Of a stretch of 64,000 nt of DNA, positions 18,030 to 27,374 are shown piece after piece (positions within the stretch are counted from its first letter, which is position 1; the number at the start of each line of letters is the position of its first letter). The notes under the pieces are model-generated. The model was not told the DNA's origin and did no database searches. It saw only the letters and a list, made by a program, of their open reading frames with translations. Source of the DNA: Betaproteobacteria bacterium UBA5216 (GTDB lineage Bacteria > Pseudomonadota > Gammaproteobacteria > Burkholderiales > SG8-41); the NCBI GenBank assembly GCA_002412495.1, contig DHVE01000012.1:33984-97983 (forward strand), written 5' to 3'. A program made the translations under genes and the position numbers.

Positions 18030-18809
18030 TCAGGCCGTGTTGCGCGCCACGCGCCCGCCGTCGATAGTCACGATGGTGCCGCTCACATACGAGGCACGCG
18101 GTGAGGCAAGGAACACCACCATGTCGGCGATCTCGTCGGCGCGGCCCAGCCGACCGAGCGGCGGGCTGTTGATGAGTTCCAGCCAGCGCGCCGCATCGCC
18201 GAGCTCTTTTTTCGCCTGAATCTCCAGTCGTGTGCGCAGACGGTCGGTTTCGATCTGGCCGGGGTTTACACCGACCACGCGCACGTTGTGATCAACACTC
18301 GCGCCGCCCAGCGCACGCGTGAACGCCATCAGCCCGGCATTGCCGGTGGTGCCGGCGATGTAATGCGCGAGCGCGCGTTCACCGGCGATACCGATGACGT
18401 TGATGATGACGCCGGCTTTACGCTGGCACATGCGCGCGTAGAGTTCGCGCGTCAAATCAATATAGCCAAATACCTTCAGTTCCCAGCCGTCGCGCCAGCG
18501 CGTTGCGGTAACCGCGTCAAGATTGCCGGAAGGGATCGCACCCGCGTTGTTCACCAGAATATCCACGCCCGCGCAACGCTTCGCCAGTTCAGCGACGTTG
18601 GCACCGTCGGATAAATCCAGCGCATGGCATTCCACTTTAACGTTGCCTGCCGCCAGCACGGCGGCCCGCGCGCTTTCGAGATCAGCCGCCGTGCGCGCGG
18701 CCAGATGCAGATGCACGCCCTCGCGCGCGAACTCCTGCGCAATGGCAAGACCAATGCCGCGCGATGCGCCGGTGACCAATGCGGTTTGGCCGGATAGTTT
18801 CAGGTCCAT
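18030..18809 (-). CDS. Short-chain dehydrogenase/reductase with non-canonical active site
   Basis: 259 residues. The NAD(P)-binding motif TGASRGIG (residues 14-21) and NNAG near 91 are intact, and the C-terminus GTIVTIDGG is typical. At the catalytic position the usual YxxxK is not present: the region reads HYIAGTTGNAGLMAFTRALG, so the Lys and probably the Tyr spacing are altered. The catalytic Ser is replaced by Gly in VIGIAGE. It may be a diverged SDR subfamily with another chemistry or a binding role. It is followed 2 bases later by a Bug gene. No strong ribosome-binding site was seen before the ATG. Confidence 0.85.
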   Translation of the reverse strand: MDLKLSGQTALVTGASRGIGLAIAQEFAREGVHLHLAARTAADLESARAAVLAAGNVKVECHALDLSDGANVAELAKRCAGVDILVNNAGAIPSGNLDAVTATRWRDGWELKVFGYIDLTRELYARMCQRKAGVIINVIGIAGERALAHYIAGTTGNAGLMAFTRALGGASVDHNVRVVGVNPGQIETDRLRTRLEIQAKKELGDAARWLELINSPPLGRLGRADEIADMVVFLASPRASYVSGTIVTIDGGRVARNTA

Positions 18810-18861
18810 AATTTTTCCGGCGTTGCTTCGCGGGAAGATACGGCGAAGTGGTACAGTCGGC

Positions 18862-19824
18862 CTACATCCCCACCGCGGTTTTCGCCATCAACAGCCCCGC
18901 CTTTTGCAGCCCCGCGCGTATCGCGTCCTTGCGCGCTGGGGTGACGTTCAACGCCGGCGGGCGCACCCACGACGACGGAATCTCGCCGAGCTGCGTCAGC
19001 GCTTCCTTGTTGGCGGCACAAGTGCTCACCGGCGTTTTCTGCAACTGGTATTCGTAGATCGCATCCATCAGTGGCACGGCGAAGCTATTGTGGATTTCTT
19101 TCGCCTTGCGCGCGTCGCCTTCGGTCGCTTCTCGGATCAGCTCCACCCAATGCGGCGTGCCCACCACGCTGATGCCGAGCAACGCGCCCGGTGCGTTGTG
19201 CAGCAGCATGCCCAGCAATGACGGCGCATCGCAAGCCGCGAGCACCGCGAGTTTATCGCCGAGCGCGTCATTGATTTCCGCATACTTGGACGCGGTGACC
19301 GTGGCCGCCTTGATGCCCACCACGTTATGCAGGCCCGCAATGCGCTCCAGTGACGCCAGTGAATAGGCGCAACCGGTGGCCTCGGGATACTGAAACACGA
19401 TCATCGGCAGATCCACCTCGCGATCCATGCGCTCGAATACGCCATACACCGCTTCGGGAACGTGGCACAGGTGCCGATACGGCCGCACGTCAAACAACGG
19501 CAGCACCAGCAGCATTTCCGCGCCCGCCTGTTTAGCAATCAGGCCTTCATGCACCAGCCCGGCCATCGAGCCACTGGCGATGCCCGCGACGAGCTTCACG
19601 CCCTTGGGGATCACGCTTTTCGCGGCAGCAACGATGCCGATGCGTTCTTCAGAGGTCAACGTCAGCACTTCACCCGCATGGCCGCTCACCGCAATGCCGT
19701 AAATGCCCTTGGCCGATGCCACGCGCGCAACGTGGTGCTCGAAACTTTTGTAGTCGATACTGCCATCCGCCTTGAACGGCGTGACGACGGCGGATATCAG
19801 GCCGCGAATTTCCTTGTGATCCAT
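18862..19824 (-). CDS. Dihydrodipicolinate synthase / N-acetylneuraminate lyase family aldolase
   Basis: 320 residues, a TIM-barrel of the DapA/NAL superfamily. The Schiff-base lysine is in VVGIKAAT (near 177) and the partner tyrosine in VFQYPEA (near 148); the N-terminus reads LISAVVTPFKADGSID. These enzymes condense or cleave pyruvate-derived aldols. It is unlikely to be the housekeeping DapA, as the 50-60 residue pattern GHAGEVLTL.SEERI differs from its usual GTTGES. It lies upstream of an SDR and a Bug gene on the same strand. A catabolic 2-keto-acid lyase or dehydratase is the best guess. Confidence 0.8.
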   Translation of the reverse strand: MDHKEIRGLISAVVTPFKADGSIDYKSFEHHVARVASAKGIYGIAVSGHAGEVLTLTSEERIGIVAAAKSVIPKGVKLVAGIASGSMAGLVHEGLIAKQAGAEMLLVLPLFDVRPYRHLCHVPEAVYGVFERMDREVDLPMIVFQYPEATGCAYSLASLERIAGLHNVVGIKAATVTASKYAEINDALGDKLAVLAACDAPSLLGMLLHNAPGALLGISVVGTPHWVELIREATEGDARKAKEIHNSFAVPLMDAIYEYQLQKTPVSTCAANKEALTQLGEIPSSWVRPPALNVTPARKDAIRAGLQKAGLLMAKTAVGM

Positions 19825-19874
19825 GAGTGCTCCTTTACGGCGTAAGCGCTAATCGAAAACTCCCCACACCTGTC

Positions 19875-19948
19875 ATTCCCGCGAAAGCGGGAATCCATAA
19901 AACAGTCGCCTTTGCACATGCCTTATGGGTTCCCGCTTTCGCGGGAAC
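19875..19948. repeat. REP-like pair of inverted repeats
   Basis: Two 20-base perfect hairpins face each other. The first (19875-19894) pairs ATTCCCGC with GCGGGAAT around GAAA. The second (19929-19948) pairs GTTCCCGC with GCGGGAAC around TTTC. This is the typical dispersed palindromic element of many beta- and gammaproteobacteria and lies between two genes transcribed leftward. Confidence 0.7.
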
Positions 19949-20035
19949 GACGGGTCTGACATATGACGCACCTTGAAACTAGACGGCCTGCAAATTAAAG
20001 CATCAATCCCACGCCCCATCAACCACACACACGAG

Positions 20036-21694
20036 TCACGCGTCCTCGCCGTAAAACATGCGCCGGTAGGTGATGTTCACCACGTTGCGCGAAATGCGCA
20101 CGTCCAGCACCATCGGGCCATCACCCGAGAGAAACTCGGCAATGCCCGCGCTCAATTCATCCAGCGTACGCGCCACGCGCCCGCGGCAGCCGAAGCCGCG
20201 CGCCACCGCGCCAAAATCCGGCGAGCGCACGCCCGCGAGTTTGGCGTCAAAGCCCGATGCCTTCAACTTGTGATACTCCGCACCCAAGCCCTCGTCATTG
20301 AGAATAATGAACAGCAGTTTCAAGCCCAACCGCGACGCGGTATCGAGTTCCTGAATATTCTGCATCGCGCCGCCGTCGCCTTCGATCAGCGCAAACGGCT
20401 TGCCTGCACCCTGCGCCACCGCCATGCCGATGGCCGTGGGCAGCGTCTGCCCGATGCTGCCGAAGCCGTTGACGAACGCATGCAACGCGCGCGGCTTTTG
20501 CATGATCATCACCGGGAACGCAAACGAATGCCCCACGCCGATGGCCACCCCCACATCCGCGGGCAGGCACTCGTCAATCACACGCGAGGCCTCGCGCGGA
20601 TCCACCGTGCCCGGTTCGATGTCGTATTCCGCCGGATCGCGATTCGCATTCAACAAAATTTTCTTGATGGCCGGCGTTCTAAAATTCTCTTTAAAAACAA
20701 TATGTTGTGACAACTCGGCGTCGATGGCCTGCACCGTCACCAGCGCGTCGCCCTGCACATAACAATCCGCCACGCGGTCGTTACCCATCACCACCACCGG
20801 CTCGCTGTTGATATGCACGATGCGCGCTTTCGGATACAGCAAGCCGCCTTCAATCGTGTGCGGATTCAGACTCGCTCCCACCGCGATCACGCAATCGGCT
20901 TCTTCAAACAAACCCATTACGGCGCGCGTGGAAAACATCCCGGAGATGCCGGCATGAAACTCGCCGCTCAACGATCCCTTGGCAATCAGTGATGTCGCTG
21001 TCAGCGCGCCGATGCGCTCTGCCAGCCGCCCCGACGCCTCAATCGCGCCGGAACGCACCGCGCCCTCGCCCACAACCACCACCGGCTTCTTGCTCGCCGC
21101 AATGATTTTGATCGCTTGCGCCAGTTGTTCCTCGGCCGGACGTATACGCTGCTGGCCCGAGAACAACGTGGATGACGGCTGATAATCATCGCCGTCGCTG
21201 TCGATATTCATCTCCTGCACGTTCATCGGATACGCCAGTACCACCGGCCGGCGCTGCGTACGCGCCTGATGAAACGCCTGCCGCACCGCGTCTTCGGCAA
21301 ACGCGGGGGACAGCACTTCGATGTAACCCGCGCCGGTGGCGCTCACCAACCGCTCCTGATTCAACGACTGGTTCTGCCACTCGTTATTAAAATGCGTGCG
21401 GCTCGTGTACACCACGATCGGCACGCGAGCCTTGCTCGCGGCCACCAACGAAGTCGTCATGCGCGTAATGCCGGGGCCGTGCGTGACGTTACACACGCCG
21501 ACGCGGCCCGTGGCGCGCGCCCAGCCTTCCGCCATCGACAGCCCCGCGCCTTCGTCGCGCACATCGATCATGCGCACGCCGGGCATGCTGGACATGACCG
21601 CGGCCCACGACATATTGCCGTCACCCATCAGACCGAAGATGGTGGTAGCGCCTTCCTTGACGAAGGCATTGGCTACGGCTTGGTAGACTTTCAT
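20036..21694 (-). CDS. Thiamine-diphosphate-dependent enzyme (acetolactate synthase-like)
   Basis: 552 residues with the three-domain ThDP fold. The catalytic Glu region is DVRDEGAGLSMAEGWAR near 45-60. The central domain (about 190-340) has AASKKPVVVVGEGAVRSG. The ThDP/Mg motif starts at EGDGGAMQNIQE (near 440) and ends at LNDEGLG about 25 residues later. The family includes acetolactate synthase, benzoylformate decarboxylase and oxalyl-CoA decarboxylase; no substrate-specific residue was recognised. The ATG at 21694 was chosen as the start of the domain; an in-frame extension to 21781 is in a repeat. No good ribosome-binding site is visible. An amidohydrolase gene lies 119 bases upstream on the same strand. 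Confidence 0.85.
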   Translation of the reverse strand: MKVYQAVANAFVKEGATTIFGLMGDGNMSWAAVMSSMPGVRMIDVRDEGAGLSMAEGWARATGRVGVCNVTHGPGITRMTTSLVAASKARVPIVVYTSRTHFNNEWQNQSLNQERLVSATGAGYIEVLSPAFAEDAVRQAFHQARTQRRPVVLAYPMNVQEMNIDSDGDDYQPSSTLFSGQQRIRPAEEQLAQAIKIIAASKKPVVVVGEGAVRSGAIEASGRLAERIGALTATSLIAKGSLSGEFHAGISGMFSTRAVMGLFEEADCVIAVGASLNPHTIEGGLLYPKARIVHINSEPVVVMGNDRVADCYVQGDALVTVQAIDAELSQHIVFKENFRTPAIKKILLNANRDPAEYDIEPGTVDPREASRVIDECLPADVGVAIGVGHSFAFPVMIMQKPRALHAFVNGFGSIGQTLPTAIGMAVAQGAGKPFALIEGDGGAMQNIQELDTASRLGLKLLFIILNDEGLGAEYHKLKASGFDAKLAGVRSPDFGAVARGFGCRGRVARTLDELSAGIAEFLSGDGPMVLDVRISRNVVNITYRRMFYGEDA

Positions 21695-21718
21695 GGTGGG
21701 AGATTGATTCGCAAAGGA

Positions 21719-21806
21719 CTCCCTTCCCTTCCAAGGGAGAGCCAGGGTGAGGATGGGGCCAATGCCATGCGCCGCCCCCATCCCAACCTCCCCTGAAGGG
21801 CAAGGA
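21719..21806. repeat. Miniature inverted-repeat-like element
   Basis: A C/G-skewed segment contains CCCTTCCCTTCCAAGGGAGAG and, in inverse orientation some 40 bases on, CCCCATCCCAACCTCCC. Similar sequence occurs at 53003-53129. These look like dispersed repeats that fill the gap between the amidohydrolase and ThDP genes. No coding capacity. Confidence 0.4.
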
Positions 21807-21812
21807 GTTAAA

Positions 21813-22898
21813 TCAGAAATCCTGTGAAATCCCCAGCAACTTGCCCGCCGTCTCGCCCAATATCATGCGTTTTTGCGCATCGTTAAAGTGCGGGCAATTG
21901 AGGACGTGATTGATCGAGTCGGCCTGCCACGGGATCGGATGATCGGTGCCGATCACCAGCTTATCCACGCCGACTTCATGCGCAAGATGACGCAGCGCTT
22001 CGTCAGTGAAAATCAGCGTGTCGTAGTACATGTCGCGCATGTATTCCGTGGGCTTCTTCTTGAGTTTGACGCCAGTATCCATTTCCGGCGCGACGCGCAG
22101 GCCGTTGTCCGAACGCGGTGCATACTGCGGCAGGAATCCGCCACCATGCGCGGAACAAATTTTCAGGCCGGGAAACTTATCCAGCGTGCCTTCAAAGATC
22201 AGGTGCGACAACGCAATCGTGGTGTCGAGCGGATTTCCAATCACATTGGCAAGCCAGCCATTGCCCTTCAACCGATTGGCAAGTTCAGGCGCGCCTTGCG
22301 GGTGTATGAACAACAGCACGCCGAGTTCCTCGGCCTTGCGCCACACCGGATCGTATTTGGCATTGGCAAATTCATCACCCGCCACGCTGCCGCCAATGGC
22401 GGCGCCGCGCATGCCGAGTTTTTTCACGGCGTGCTCAAGCTGCTGCACGGCGACGTCGGGCGCCTGCAACGTCAGCGAGGCAAAACCCACGAAACGATCC
22501 GGATGCGCCGCGCACAATTCGGCGAGCGTTTCATTGTTGATTTTGCAAATTTCGACCGCGAGATCGCGATCGGCCTTGTACCAATGCGGGTTGATGCTGA
22601 TCGCCTCAACGTCGATCCCCTGCTCGTCCATCTCGCCAATGCGCCGCAAGCCCACGTCACCCAAACCCGGCCCACGCTCTTTCATGTGATCCTTGCCTTG
22701 CAGCTCCAGCGCCTTGGGAATCACGCAGTGCGCATGCACGTCGATGGTTTTCACGCGCTTGCCCGCGACAATCACCTGCCGGCGGCGACCGCCCGCCGGT
22801 TGCGCGGCGGCTTCGTTGGTGGCGGTGAGTACGTTATTTTGACAATCGCAGAACTGCAACGCGCCGTCGTGTGAATGCATAGGGTTGTGGCCGTGCAT
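21813..22898 (-). CDS. Amidohydrolase-2 family metal-dependent hydrolase/decarboxylase (ACMSD-like)
   Basis: 361 residues. Metal-ligand signatures of the ACMSD-type TIM barrel are present: DVHAHC (near 53-58), FIHPQG (near 200), CSAHGGG (near 253) and the catalytic Asp in GTDHP (near 323). Members decarboxylate or hydrolyse aromatic or unsaturated acids with Zn. The start has AGGAGAG 5 bases upstream. The first 45 residues, rich in His, Gln and Ala, are not typical of the fold and may be a leader or a low-complexity extension. The gene is followed by a ThDP enzyme on the same strand, which suggests consecutive steps. Confidence 0.85.
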   Translation of the reverse strand: MHGHNPMHSHDGALQFCDCQNNVLTATNEAAAQPAGGRRRQVIVAGKRVKTIDVHAHCVIPKALELQGKDHMKERGPGLGDVGLRRIGEMDEQGIDVEAISINPHWYKADRDLAVEICKINNETLAELCAAHPDRFVGFASLTLQAPDVAVQQLEHAVKKLGMRGAAIGGSVAGDEFANAKYDPVWRKAEELGVLLFIHPQGAPELANRLKGNGWLANVIGNPLDTTIALSHLIFEGTLDKFPGLKICSAHGGGFLPQYAPRSDNGLRVAPEMDTGVKLKKKPTEYMRDMYYDTLIFTDEALRHLAHEVGVDKLVIGTDHPIPWQADSINHVLNCPHFNDAQKRMILGETAGKLLGISQDF

Positions 22899-22997
22899 GA
22901 TGCTCTCCTGATTTGATGGGGTTGGGTTACTGAAAAACGAAAAGCTTTTTTGCCGTTGCGGCTAATGCCGAATTATCGCACGTGTCCCGCGCCACGC

Positions 22998-23972
22998 TCA
23001 CTCCGCAATACGCACTTTGGCCTTGCGTATCACCGCGGTCCATTTTTCGGATTCAGCCTTCAGAAACGCAGCGAACTCCTGTGGCGTGCCGGCGACAATT
23101 TCTGCGGCTTCATTCGACAGCCGTGCACTGACCTCCCTGGATTTCAGCGCCTTGACCGTGCCCTCATGCAGCGCGCGCAGCACCGGCGCGGACGTGGCGG
23201 CGGGCAGCATCATGCCGTACCAGCCGGTGACCGCGTAACCCGGCACGCCGGATTCGCCGACGGTCGGCACATCGGGCGCGGCATTGGAACGTTTGCCGCT
23301 GGTCACCGCCAGCGCACGCAAGCGGCCGGCCTTGATCATTTGCGCACCCGCGAGAAAATTGTTCAGAAAAATCGGCACTTGCCCCGACAACAAATCCGTC
23401 ATCGCCTGCCCGGCGCCTTTATACGGCACATGCACTACATCAATACCCGCCATGCTTTTGAACAACTCCATACCCAGATGCGGGCCGCTGCCGTTGCCCG
23501 ACGACGCAAACGTCAACTGACCGGGCCGCGCCTTCGCGAACGCGACAAACTCCTTTACGTTCCTCACCGGCAGCGAGGGATGCACGGTAATCACAAACGG
23601 ATAATCGGCGAGTACCGTCACCGGCGCGTGATCGTCAGGGCCATACGGCAGCTTGGCATACAGCGCCGGGTTAATCACGTGCGTCGCGAGCGTGATCAAC
23701 GCGGTGTAACCATCGGGCGCCGCTTTTGCCACCGCATCCGATCCAATAATGCCATTCGCGCCCGCGCGGTTATCGACAATCACCGGCTGGCCCATCACCT
23801 CGGTCATTTTTACAGCGAGCGTGCGAGCAATCACGTCGGTGCCGCCACCGGGCGGATAGGGCACGACGATGCGGATGGGCTTGGCGGGATACGACTGTGC
23901 CAAGGTGTTGGTGGCTGCGGCGGCAGCCAGGCCCATTGCACAAGCAGAACTTAAGATTATGTTTTTAAACAC
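22998..23972 (-). CDS. Bug/TctC family solute-binding protein
   Basis: 324 residues; signal peptide to about residue 25 (TNTLAQS). Canonical features are YPAKPIRIVVPY, ligand loop PPGGGTDVIAR, VDNRAGANGIIG and HVPYKGAGQ. The first codons (MFKNIILSS) overlap an AT-rich 20-base motif that recurs near other gene boundaries. It lies about 100 bases upstream of the amidohydrolase gene and is transcribed the same way, so the binding protein may serve the amidohydrolase/ThDP cassette. Confidence 0.9.
   Translation of the reverse strand: MFKNIILSSACAMGLAAAAATNTLAQSYPAKPIRIVVPYPPGGGTDVIARTLAVKMTEVMGQPVIVDNRAGANGIIGSDAVAKAAPDGYTALITLATHVINPALYAKLPYGPDDHAPVTVLADYPFVITVHPSLPVRNVKEFVAFAKARPGQLTFASSGNGSGPHLGMELFKSMAGIDVVHVPYKGAGQAMTDLLSGQVPIFLNNFLAGAQMIKAGRLRALAVTSGKRSNAAPDVPTVGESGVPGYAVTGWYGMMLPAATSAPVLRALHEGTVKALKSREVSARLSNEAAEIVAGTPQEFAAFLKAESEKWTAVIRKAKVRIAE
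23950..23969 (-). other. Copy of AT-rich boundary motif
   Basis: Reads TTTAAAAACATAATCTTAAG on the - strand and overlaps the start of the Bug gene. It matches the recurring pattern TTTAAAAACAnAtnCTTA described in the findings. Confidence 0.35.
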
Positions 23973-24013
23973 TTTTTAAATTTCCGTTAAAAACGATACA
24001 CGCACTACTGTCG

Positions 24014-24031
24014 TTCCCGTATGCACGGGAA
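24014..24031. repeat. REP-like hairpin
   Basis: TTCCCGT pairs with ACGGGAA around ATGC. It resembles the elements at 19875-19948 and is preceded by CTGTCG, the common flank of such repeats. It lies 42 bases upstream of the Bug start. Confidence 0.55.
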
Positions 24032-24067
24032 TGGCGGGGGTTGGTTGGGCGTGCTTTGGCATCATTG

Positions 24068-24331
24068 TTATGCGACGCACTTTACGCAAACATTTACGAA
24101 GTTTGCGCAATCGCTGGCTGCCACACAAGCATCCGGATCCGTCGCCGCCGCATGAAACCAATCGCCCGGTAGCACCACCCGCGCGGCGGGCGGCACCTTA
24201 TCCTTCCAGGCGCGATAGCTTTTGTTGTCGCCGTGACGCAGCCCAATGGTTTCCAGCATGCACCACGGGTCGGTGAACTCTTCGGCCTGATAATACCAAT
24301 TTGTTCCATGTGAAAGGTTCAGTGTCGGCAT
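24068..24331 (-). pseudogene. Remnant of an alpha/beta-hydrolase gene (N-terminal part)
   Basis: The 87-codon frame starts like many alpha/beta hydrolases of the enol-lactonase type (NLSHGTNWYYQAEEFTDPW, ETI.L.HG..KS..W). After about residue 45 the similarity stops, and the rest (PPAARVVLPGDWFHAAA and onward) lacks the nucleophile elbow, Asp and His. The lost part is not found in another frame nearby. It therefore looks like a truncated relic rather than a working small protein. It is divergent from the ThDP gene at 24440. Confidence 0.55.
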
Positions 24332-24439
24332 GTGAATTACCCAACAGTTTGCACGGCACGTTACCGCATCGGGTCACAAACCCGCCGCCGAATCCTGCTA
24401 TGCTTTCCCGACAACACAGACCCACAAGGGAGAACCCCC

Positions 24440-26092
24440 ATGCCAAAAATGACCGGACACCGTTACTTCGCCGAAGCCATGAAGGGCTACGGCGTATCGC
24501 ATCTGTTTTACGTCAACACGATAATTCCGCCCGCGATGATCGAGGTCGATAAGGTCGGCGGCGTAAAACGCGTGGTGACGCATGGAGAAAAATCCGCTGC
24601 CTACATGGCCGATGGTTATGCGCGTGCGTCCAACCGGCCGGGCGTGTGCCTGTGTCAGGATATCGGCAGCACCAATCTGGCGGCGGGTCTGCGCGATGCG
24701 CACATGGCGGGTTCGCCGGTGATCGCCATTAGCGGCGGGCAGAACGACATGCCGCGTTATCGTCACGCCTACCAAAATGCCGAAGATCACACCGCATGGG
24801 ATGGCGTCACCAAGGCCAATTATTCGGTGGATACGGCATCGCGTTTTCCCGATCTGCTGCGGCAGGCATTTCGTGACGCCACCACCGGCGCACCCGGCCC
24901 GGTGCATCTGGAATTGCGCGGCAACGCCGGGCAAATGCTGGATAAAGAAGCCGATTACGATCTCACCGTCGAAGAACGGTTCACGCGTTACCCGGCGTTT
25001 CGCCCGTGCGCGGAGGCCGCCGACATCACCGCCGCGCTAAAAGTGTTGAAAGAAGCCGCCAAGCCCATCATCGTGGTCGGCGGCGGCGCGGTGAAATCGC
25101 TCGCCGGCGCGGAAGTGGTGGCGCTCGCCGACAAATTGCAAATCCCCATTGCCACCAGTCTGCACGCGCGCGCGCTGGTGCCGGACGATCACGCGCTGGG
25201 TGTGGGCGTGCCCGGCAGCTACTCGCGCTGGTGCGCCAACAAGGCCGTCGCCGCTGCCGACCTGGTGTTTTTCATCGGCAGCCACACCGGCGGACAAGTC
25301 ACCAACGGCTGGTCGATTCCGAAGATCGGCACACGCACCATACAGCTCGACATCGATCCCAACGAACTCGGCCGCAACTATCCGAACGTGGTGTCGCTGT
25401 GCGGCGACGCCAAGACCACGCTCACCGCCATGCTGGCCGAATTTGCACGATCTGGCGGTCCGGCCACGCCGCGCGCCGAATGGCTCGAGCAATGCCGCAG
25501 TTATGTTGCCGATTACTGGGCCGAGAGCGACCCGTTGCGCAACTCCAACGACGTGCCGATCCGCCCGGAACGCATGGCGAAAGAATTGGGCGAATGGCTG
25601 CCATCGAATGCGGTGCTGGTGGTCGATACGTTTCACGCGGCGTTGTGGACGGCGCAGATGGCGAAAATGAAATCCGGCCAACGTTACATACGCTGCGGCG
25701 GCTCGCTGGGCTGGGGCTTCCCCGGCACACTCGGCGTCAAAGCCGCGCTGCCGGACACACCCGTGATCGGCTTTGCAGGCGACGCGGGCTTTTATTACCA
25801 CATGGCCGAGATGGAAACCGCCGCGCGCTGCGGCATCAATGCGGTGATGGTGGTGAACAACAATTACTCCGGCGGCGTGGCCGAATCCGCGGCATTTCAG
25901 AAAGAAGTGAACCTTGCCAACGTTGCGAATTCGATGGGCTGCGCGGGCTTCCGTGTCGAGAAGCCTGCCGAGATACGCAACGCACTCGACAAGGCATTGG
26001 CTTGCGGCAAACCCGCGATTGTGGAGATCATCGGCAACGCGGCGATACGCGCCAAGCGCGGCTGGGCGCCGGCGGGGATTACCGGCGAGTAA
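24440..26092 (+). CDS. Thiamine-diphosphate-dependent enzyme (acetolactate synthase-like)
   Basis: 550 residues. ThDP-enzyme hallmarks are the catalytic Glu in VTHGEKSAAYMADGYAR (near 50), the central domain with AAKPIIVVGGGAVKS (near 210), and the ThDP motif AGDAGFYYHMAEME followed by VVNNNYSG (near 450-485). The first Gly-Asp-Gly is GDA here, a minor change. It is clearly paralogous to the gene at 48447 (shared starts MPKMTG, HAYQ, SHTGGQVTN, QLDI.P.ELGRNYPN). ATG 24440 has AAGGGAGA 6-7 bases upstream; the longer frame to 24332 lies in the divergent promoter region. The specific reaction (decarboxylation or carboligation of a 2-oxo acid) is not readable. Confidence 0.85.
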   Translation: MPKMTGHRYFAEAMKGYGVSHLFYVNTIIPPAMIEVDKVGGVKRVVTHGEKSAAYMADGYARASNRPGVCLCQDIGSTNLAAGLRDAHMAGSPVIAISGGQNDMPRYRHAYQNAEDHTAWDGVTKANYSVDTASRFPDLLRQAFRDATTGAPGPVHLELRGNAGQMLDKEADYDLTVEERFTRYPAFRPCAEAADITAALKVLKEAAKPIIVVGGGAVKSLAGAEVVALADKLQIPIATSLHARALVPDDHALGVGVPGSYSRWCANKAVAAADLVFFIGSHTGGQVTNGWSIPKIGTRTIQLDIDPNELGRNYPNVVSLCGDAKTTLTAMLAEFARSGGPATPRAEWLEQCRSYVADYWAESDPLRNSNDVPIRPERMAKELGEWLPSNAVLVVDTFHAALWTAQMAKMKSGQRYIRCGGSLGWGFPGTLGVKAALPDTPVIGFAGDAGFYYHMAEMETAARCGINAVMVVNNNYSGGVAESAAFQKEVNLANVANSMGCAGFRVEKPAEIRNALDKALACGKPAIVEIIGNAAIRAKRGWAPAGITGE

Positions 26093-26111
26093 CACTGGCA
26101 GTTCAACCCGG

Positions 26112-27326
26112 CTATTCGCCCAGCATCTGGCGCAACTGCTTCAACTCATCGCGCACTTGCGACTGCATCGCAGCGCCTTCGCCACCGCTGGTCGCTTGCG
26201 CCATCCATGCATGGTACGCGTGCAAACTGCGGTCGGCGAGATGCCACGCCTCTACGGGGTGGGTAGCCGCCACACGTAACGCGGCGTGGCGCAGCGCGTG
26301 GGCATCGTCCAACGTCGCGGTCCAATGCCCCTCGCTGATCAGGCCTGCCATGATGGCCGCCGCGCGATCGTTGCCGGGCGGCAACCGCGTCGCATCGAAT
26401 GGCCGGTCGGCCTTGGGCAGCGGCCATGCGGGAAGCGCGCGTTTCTCCCGCCACTCCTCGCCCGTGAAAAAAAACCACTGCTTGTGTTCGTCGTCGCGTG
26501 AATCGAATGCCAGCTTTTCGTCATCCGGCCCCAGTCCGTGGATGCGCGCCGTGCGCGCCTTCTGATTGATGCGCGCCTCTTCGAAGCGGAACACCATTCC
26601 CGCCTCGCACGCGCGCCCTTCAATGGTGCGCAACGGTTGTTGCAGTGTGTAAATGCGCCAGGGACGAAGTTGATCCAGCACCAGCACGCGCTGGTCTTCG
26701 AGATTAAACGCCACTTTGTTCATGTCGGGCGGCGTAAAGACCACGCCCCGGTTTTCCGCTTGTGACGCATCAGTTACATCAGGCGCATCGTCCAGCGTCA
26801 CCCCTTCCACCCGCACCGAATCAAAAAACAATCCTTCGATGCGCCGCAATGCCTTGTGCGCGATGCGCCGCTCATACACACGCATCACCAGTGCCGCGCG
26901 GCGCCGCGGATCGATGCTGCGCAAAAACAGCACGCGCTCGGGATCATGCTTGGAGCCGATCTGGTAATTGCCCTCGCTGATCCAGGTGGTGCGTGTGCGT
27001 GTCCGGATACTGCCAAATTCGTCGAAGCGCCGGCAATGCAGCTGCAATTGGCCGAAGGCCCGCTGCATGGCGCCTTCCAGAGTGTTTTCCAACCCGTTGT
27101 CGGAAACCTGCGGCCCGGCCACTATCACCCAGGCTTGTGCTTCAAGCGGATCTTCGCCCGCGCCCCACCACCAGCGTTGCGTTCGGTAAAACGCCTGGGT
27201 CGTGCAGGCACCGTAGGACTCGGCGGCACGGGCTGTCCAGGCCTTGGGCATGCGAAAAGCTGCCACACCGTCGATGACATGTGGCGCCATCGCGGGCCCG
27301 AACAGTGCGTCCACCCAGCGCGGCAT
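26112..27326 (-). CDS. Conserved protein of unknown function
   Basis: 404 residues with no signal peptide and no membrane segment. Visible features are aromatic-rich stretches (WWWGAGEDP near 50; KQWFFFTGEEW near 300), many charged beta-strand-like segments, and a final mainly helical part (about 320-404). No recognised catalytic motif. It converges on the ThDP gene (19-base gap). Not one of the families I can name; it may be a lipoprotein-less beta-rich cytosolic protein. Start codon is the first Met of the frame. Confidence 0.6.
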   Translation of the reverse strand: MPRWVDALFGPAMAPHVIDGVAAFRMPKAWTARAAESYGACTTQAFYRTQRWWWGAGEDPLEAQAWVIVAGPQVSDNGLENTLEGAMQRAFGQLQLHCRRFDEFGSIRTRTRTTWISEGNYQIGSKHDPERVLFLRSIDPRRRAALVMRVYERRIAHKALRRIEGLFFDSVRVEGVTLDDAPDVTDASQAENRGVVFTPPDMNKVAFNLEDQRVLVLDQLRPWRIYTLQQPLRTIEGRACEAGMVFRFEEARINQKARTARIHGLGPDDEKLAFDSRDDEHKQWFFFTGEEWREKRALPAWPLPKADRPFDATRLPPGNDRAAAIMAGLISEGHWTATLDDAHALRHAALRVAATHPVEAWHLADRSLHAYHAWMAQATSGGEGAAMQSQVRDELKQLRQMLGE

Positions 27327-27374
27327 CAGGCGCTCACCTCATGCGAAAAAAAAGGCCGCACGCCGCGCAGCGGA

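Noticed and set aside
25006..26565. Long + strand frame of 519 codons
   Set aside because: An out-of-frame shadow of the ThDP gene (24440) running on into the antisense of the 26112 gene; very rich in Arg and His.
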